Assembly: GCA_041628815.1 (NCBI GenBank)
Contig: JBFKOL010000060.1
Span: 1 to 16,513, forward strand
Source of the DNA: JBFKOL01 sp041628815
GTDB lineage: Bacteria > Bacteroidota > Bacteroidia > Chitinophagales > Saprospiraceae
Reading direction: 5' to 3'
Length of the DNA: 16,513 bases
Of the stretch, positions 13,736 to 16,513 are shown piece after piece. The translations under genes and the position numbers were made by a program. Below the pieces are notes generated by a model. That model had not been told where the DNA came from, made no database searches, and was given only the letters and a program-made list of their open reading frames with translations. Position 1 is the stretch's first letter; each line of letters begins with the position of its first letter.

Positions 13736-14608
13736 TCATCTTCCCTTTCCAAATCGAGGATAGGCCAGAACGAGGATCAACATGCAAAATGCACCCAAAT
13801 AAAATACGGGACTGAATTGATGATGATCTCCCAGAATGACAGCTGCCATGATAATGCCATAGACGGGTTCCAGGTTGAAAATGATATTGGTGGTGACCGC
13901 AGTCAGTTTTTTTAAAGCGTAAAGACTCAGGACAAAAGGAAGGACGGTACAACCTACGGCCAGGATGCCTAGGAGCCACCAGTCTCTCAAATCCGGCAGC
14001 CACTCAACGCCAGAGCCGACTGTCCACAATACGATCATTCCTATGCTCATTGCACACCAGGCACCCGCCATTTCTATCATTGTGATCCACCACGGGTCAG
14101 AACTTTCTATATTTTTCTTGTTCAACACGGTAAAAATAGCCAGTAAGAAGGACGACATCAATCCCACCACGAAGCCCACGTTCATCTCCGTAGGCATGCC
14201 GCCTACTACAATCACCATCGCCGGTATCACGCCGAGACCAAAGAAATAATCCCTGCGTCCAGCCTTCTTCCATCCCAAGGCAGCTTCAATCAACATCGTA
14301 AACAATGCGCTTGTGGACATGGTGATCAAGGCAATCGAAGCATTGGCCAGTTTGATCGATCCGTAAAAACAAAGCCAATGAAGGCCAACGACCCCACCAA
14401 TGCCCAGAAACTTCATTGTGGTAGCAAAGCTTGGATTTGCGCTTCTCCTGAGGAAAATCAAGGTGCCCAACACTACAAAACTCAATGCAACGCGCCACCA
14501 TACCAGTGCAATGGCCGGCAAAGTAATGAGCGCTCCCAGTATCGCAGTGAATCCCCACAATATCACCGCGGCATGAAATTGTAAAAGCGCCTTGTTATAT
14601 GGATCCAT
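13736..14608 (-). CDS. DMT-superfamily (EamA) transporter
   Basis: An inner-membrane protein of 290 residues, almost all hydrophobic, with about ten membrane segments arranged as two EamA-like repeats (roughly 8-135 and 150-285). Examples are AAVILWGFTAILGALITLPA at the N-terminus, GIGGVVGLHWLCFYGSIKLA in repeat 1, and LGILAVGCTVLPFVLSLYAL with NIIFNLEPVYGIIMAAVILG in repeat 2. The LEPVYG stretch in the second repeat is characteristic of EamA exporters. Such proteins usually export amino acids or other small metabolites, but the substrate is unknown here. It is divergent from the peroxiredoxin gene over 123 bases. Confidence 0.88.
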   Translation of the reverse strand: MDPYNKALLQFHAAVILWGFTAILGALITLPAIALVWWRVALSFVVLGTLIFLRRSANPSFATTMKFLGIGGVVGLHWLCFYGSIKLANASIALITMSTSALFTMLIEAALGWKKAGRRDYFFGLGVIPAMVIVVGGMPTEMNVGFVVGLMSSFLLAIFTVLNKKNIESSDPWWITMIEMAGAWCAMSIGMIVLWTVGSGVEWLPDLRDWWLLGILAVGCTVLPFVLSLYALKKLTAVTTNIIFNLEPVYGIIMAAVILGDHHQFSPVFYLGAFCMLILVLAYPRFGKGR

Positions 14609-14731
14609 TTTCAGGGGATAACATTGCTCGACAATTCATTTTCAGCATTTAGATTACAAAAGTTTAAATCATTCCGAATGCTATCGGCATTTTAAATTAA
14701 TTTTACATATTCCTTATCAATCGGATCAACT

Positions 14732-15199
14732 ATGCAAATTAAAGCTGGCGATAAAGCACCTGGCTTTATTCTCTTTGACACAGAGAAAAAAGAAGTTGAT
14801 CTTGCCGGCTACAAAGGAAAAAATGTTGTTCTCCTGTTCTTCCCACTGGCATTCACCAGAACTTGCACCAAAGAGTTGTGTGCCATCAGGGATAACAAAA
14901 AACAGTACGAAGCATTGGGTGCCACTGTCCTTGCCATTTCAGTTGATTCGCCTGCGACCCTTGCCAAATATAAAGCCGAACAAAAATATAACTTCAGCCT
15001 GTTGTCTGATTTTAACAAAGAAGTAGCCAGGTCATATGGCGCACTGTATGAAGATTTCTTTGGTCTTCGCGGTGTCGCAAAACGATCAGCATTCGTTATT
15101 GATCGCGAGGGGATGGTTCGGTATGCAGAAGTACTGGAAAACGCAGGTCAGATTCCGGACTTTGAAAAAGTCAAAGAAACCTTAAATTCACTTAACTAA
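14732..15199 (+). CDS. BCP/PrxQ-type peroxiredoxin
   Basis: A cytosolic thiol peroxidase (AhpC/TSA family, 155 residues) that reduces hydrogen peroxide or organic hydroperoxides with electrons from thioredoxin. The active-site block PLAFTRTCTKELC (38-50) places the peroxidatic Cys at 45 and a second Cys at 50, the same spacing as the resolving pair in E. coli BCP, so an intramolecular two-cysteine mechanism is likely. The rest of the fold is present (LLFFPLAF; VLAISVDSP; FSLLSDFN; KRSAFVIDREG). It lies 16 bases before clpS on the same strand and is probably cotranscribed with it. The upstream TAATTTTA at 14698-14705 is a near match to the -7 consensus. Confidence 0.9.
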   Translation: MQIKAGDKAPGFILFDTEKKEVDLAGYKGKNVVLLFFPLAFTRTCTKELCAIRDNKKQYEALGATVLAISVDSPATLAKYKAEQKYNFSLLSDFNKEVARSYGALYEDFFGLRGVAKRSAFVIDREGMVRYAEVLENAGQIPDFEKVKETLNSLN

Positions 15200-15215
15200 A
15201 TCATTCAAGACTTCC

Positions 15216-15524
15216 ATGGACGCCTTATTCAACTCCCTTGAAAAAAATGACGAGCTTTCTTTACTGGATGATGTTGAGGTCACCGAACTGTCAGAGCTGA
15301 TTGTTTTTAACGATGACTACAATACCTTTGATTGGGTAATCAAGTGTTTTATGGAAGTTTGCAACCATACTTTTGAACAATCTGAGCAACTTTCGTTAAT
15401 TGTCCATTTTAAAGGTAAAGCGGTAGTCAAAACAGGTTCATTTACAGATCTCAAACCTATGAAGGACGCCCTTATCGATAGGGGCTTATCAGCGGTCATC
15501 GAGACCTACAAGGAAAAACATTAG
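15216..15524 (+). CDS. clpS: ClpS, N-degron adaptor of the Clp protease
   Basis: A 102-residue adaptor that captures proteins with bulky hydrophobic N-terminal residues and hands them to the ClpA/ClpC-ClpP protease. The binding-pocket signature FNDDYNTFDWVI is at 31-42 (Asn32, Asp33, Asp34 align with E. coli N34, D35, D36). LSLIVHFKGKAVVKTG at 59-74 supplies the conserved His64 (E. coli H66). DRGLSAVIE near the C-terminus is also typical. The position of E. coli gate residue Met40 is Phe38 here. The N-terminal extension (1-26) is acidic and flexible, as expected for engaging the unfoldase. It sits between the peroxiredoxin gene (16 bases) and aat (38 bases), a pathway-meaningful pairing with aat. 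Confidence 0.93.
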   Translation: MDALFNSLEKNDELSLLDDVEVTELSELIVFNDDYNTFDWVIKCFMEVCNHTFEQSEQLSLIVHFKGKAVVKTGSFTDLKPMKDALIDRGLSAVIETYKEKH

Positions 15525-15562
15525 TTAATCAAGGTCTGTTAGCGGCATATCGAAATGTCGGC

Positions 15563-16216
15563 ATGAGTTCTTTCCCTCACCCTTTTCTCGCCGATGAGTT
15601 TGGTTTTCTTGCATACGGCGGAAGCCTGAACATCCCCAGGATGTTATTAGCCTATCATTGTGGCATCTTCCCGTGGTACAGCCGAGGTCCTGTTTGTTGG
15701 TTCTTCACATCACCAAGGTGTGTAGTAGTACCCGAAAGGGTGCACATTTCCAAAAGCATGAATAAACTATTAAGGAGAGGGGTCTTCAAAACCACTTTGA
15801 ATCAACGTTTTGAGGAGGTAGTGGCTCATTGTGCAACAATACGTCGCAAAGGAAGTGAAAGTACCTGGATCACCGGTGAAGTGTACCGAGCATTTATGAA
15901 TTTACACAAGCTCGGTTATGCTCATTCCGTTGAAGTCTGGTATAATGAACAACTGGCGGGCGGTCTATATGGTCTCGCCCTGGGACGCATTTTTTACGGA
16001 GAGTCCATGTTTTCCCTTGTTCCGAATGCCTCGAAGTATGGTTTCATTCACCTTTGCCAATCGTTGTCTCAATCAGGATATAAACTTATCGATTGCCAAC
16101 AAAAGACAGATCACATGATGTCACTGGGAGGAGAAATGATGTCCAGGAAGAATTTTTGGCAATGCCTAAAAGAGAATATGCTGGCTGATCATCACACTGT
16201 GATATGGTCACACTGA
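15563..16216 (+). CDS. aat: Leucyl/phenylalanyl-tRNA--protein transferase
   Basis: A cytosolic enzyme that transfers Leu or Phe from tRNA onto N-terminal Arg or Lys of proteins, creating the degron recognised by ClpS. It has 217 residues and the family motifs in order: YGGSLNIPRML (18-28), CGIFPWYS (33-40), ESTWIT (99-104), AHSVEVW (120-126), GGLYGLALGRIFYGESMFS (133-151), PNASK (154-158) and LIDCQ (175-179). Compared with E. coli the N-terminus is shorter and the GGDL box reads GGSL. ATG at 15563 is the only suitable in-frame start; ATG at 15555 is out of frame. It is the third gene of a probable peroxiredoxin-clpS-aat transcript. Confidence 0.94.
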   Translation: MSSFPHPFLADEFGFLAYGGSLNIPRMLLAYHCGIFPWYSRGPVCWFFTSPRCVVVPERVHISKSMNKLLRRGVFKTTLNQRFEEVVAHCATIRRKGSESTWITGEVYRAFMNLHKLGYAHSVEVWYNEQLAGGLYGLALGRIFYGESMFSLVPNASKYGFIHLCQSLSQSGYKLIDCQQKTDHMMSLGGEMMSRKNFWQCLKENMLADHHTVIWSH

Positions 16217-16313
16217 TCACAATCATTCCCAGTTTATCCGTGGCACCCTCATCGCTAAACATCTTCCCAGGTATTAGTATTGACAGCTGGATTCATTTCC
16301 ATGGATATTGACG

Positions 16314-16321
16314 TACTTTTG
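16314..16321 (+). promoter_or_regulatory. -7 element (TACTTTTG) for the M16 peptidase gene
   Basis: TACTTTTG matches TAnnTTTG 17 bases before the ATG at 16339, so the leader would be about 11 bases. No proper -33 TTG is seen. It implies that the peptidase gene is transcribed separately from aat, which ends 122 bases upstream. Confidence 0.4.
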
Positions 16322-16338
16322 ACATGTAATTTTCTTTG

Positions 16339-16513
16339 ATGATTGATTACAAGAGGACCATTTTGTCCAATGGACTGGTCGTCATTGCAGAGCAGGACAC
16401 CACGACCAATATGGCTGTGGTCAACGTCCTTTACAAGGTGGGATCCAGAAATGAGTCTCCCGATAAAACGGGCTTCGCCCATCTCTTCGAGCATCTAATG
16501 TTTGGCGGCTCAC
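16339..16513 (+). CDS. M16 (pitrilysin-like) zinc peptidase, N-terminal fragment (partial)
   Basis: Fifty-eight codons are visible before the right edge. The sequence YKRTILSNGLVVIAEQD, then VNVLYKVGSRNESPDKTGFA, then HLFEHLMFGGS is the start of an M16 peptidase N-terminal domain. The inverted zinc motif HxxEH (HLFEH) is at residues 48-52. Bacterial M16 proteins are often encoded as active and inactive halves side by side, so a second one may follow outside the window. There is no signal peptide at this ATG. The rest of the catalytic domain, including the third zinc ligand, is not in the window. Confidence 0.88.
   Translation, partial: MIDYKRTILSNGLVVIAEQDTTTNMAVVNVLYKVGSRNESPDKTGFAHLFEHLMFGGS

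Noticed and set aside
1..16513. tRNA, rRNA, CRISPR, insertion sequence, att site or phage genes
   Set aside because: All spacers are short (about 210 bases or less) and none shows a cloverleaf, regularly spaced direct repeats, transposase coding or flanking target duplications. The repetitive centre is a protein-level paralog array.

Overview
The window looks like chromosomal DNA of a member of the Bacteroidota, most plausibly a Saprospiria-like environmental bacterium. The evidence is: three proteins with a C-terminal 'PNP...G' module typical of type IX secretion (T9SS) cargo; a DUF5777 beta-barrel; TAnnTTTG-type -7 promoter elements; starts without clear Shine-Dalgarno sequences; and a moderate GC content. 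I see no tRNA, rRNA, insertion sequence, CRISPR array or phage gene. No gene-free stretch exceeds about 210 bases.

Left part (1-4663). A partial secreted protein resembling the propeptide of an M36 (fungalysin-like) metalloprotease runs off the left edge. Divergent from it are an rlmB-type rRNA 2'-O-methyltransferase and a TraB/GumN-family lipoprotein. Then come, on the minus strand, a DUF5777 outer-membrane barrel and a diheme cytochrome c four bases apart (one operon), and on the plus strand a bacilliredoxin.

Centre (4681-12218, all minus strand). This is the most unusual region. It holds five consecutive small secreted proteins that are diverged paralogs of one domain of about 170-180 residues, which I do not recognise. 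One protein carries two copies, giving six copies in all. Shared marks are a QNYRIYYD-like strand, an LGFxNFSI-like strand, a W..T..(L/I)CF strand and a final YATAFVEVxEW-like strand. Two members end in a T9SS sorting domain and three do not. The two-copy member also has two cysteine-flanked, calcium-loop-like DxDxDG inserts. The array is followed, 31 bases on, by an 856-residue T9SS cargo protein with three SdrD-B/Cna-B-like domains. Two intergenic hairpins and one clear terminator split the array into at least two transcription units. The probable job is a cell-surface or extracellular assembly delivered by Sec and T9SS; this is inference from architecture only.

Right part (12356-16513). 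A small lipoprotein of unknown function is divergent from the array and is followed by a strong terminator. Then come a fold-type IV PLP aminotransferase, a DMT/EamA exporter on the opposite strand, and a plus-strand run of BCP/PrxQ-type peroxiredoxin, ClpS and leucyl/phenylalanyl-tRNA-protein transferase. ClpS and Aat together are the adaptor and tagging enzyme of the bacterial N-degron pathway. The window ends inside an M16 zinc peptidase gene that has its own promoter-like element.
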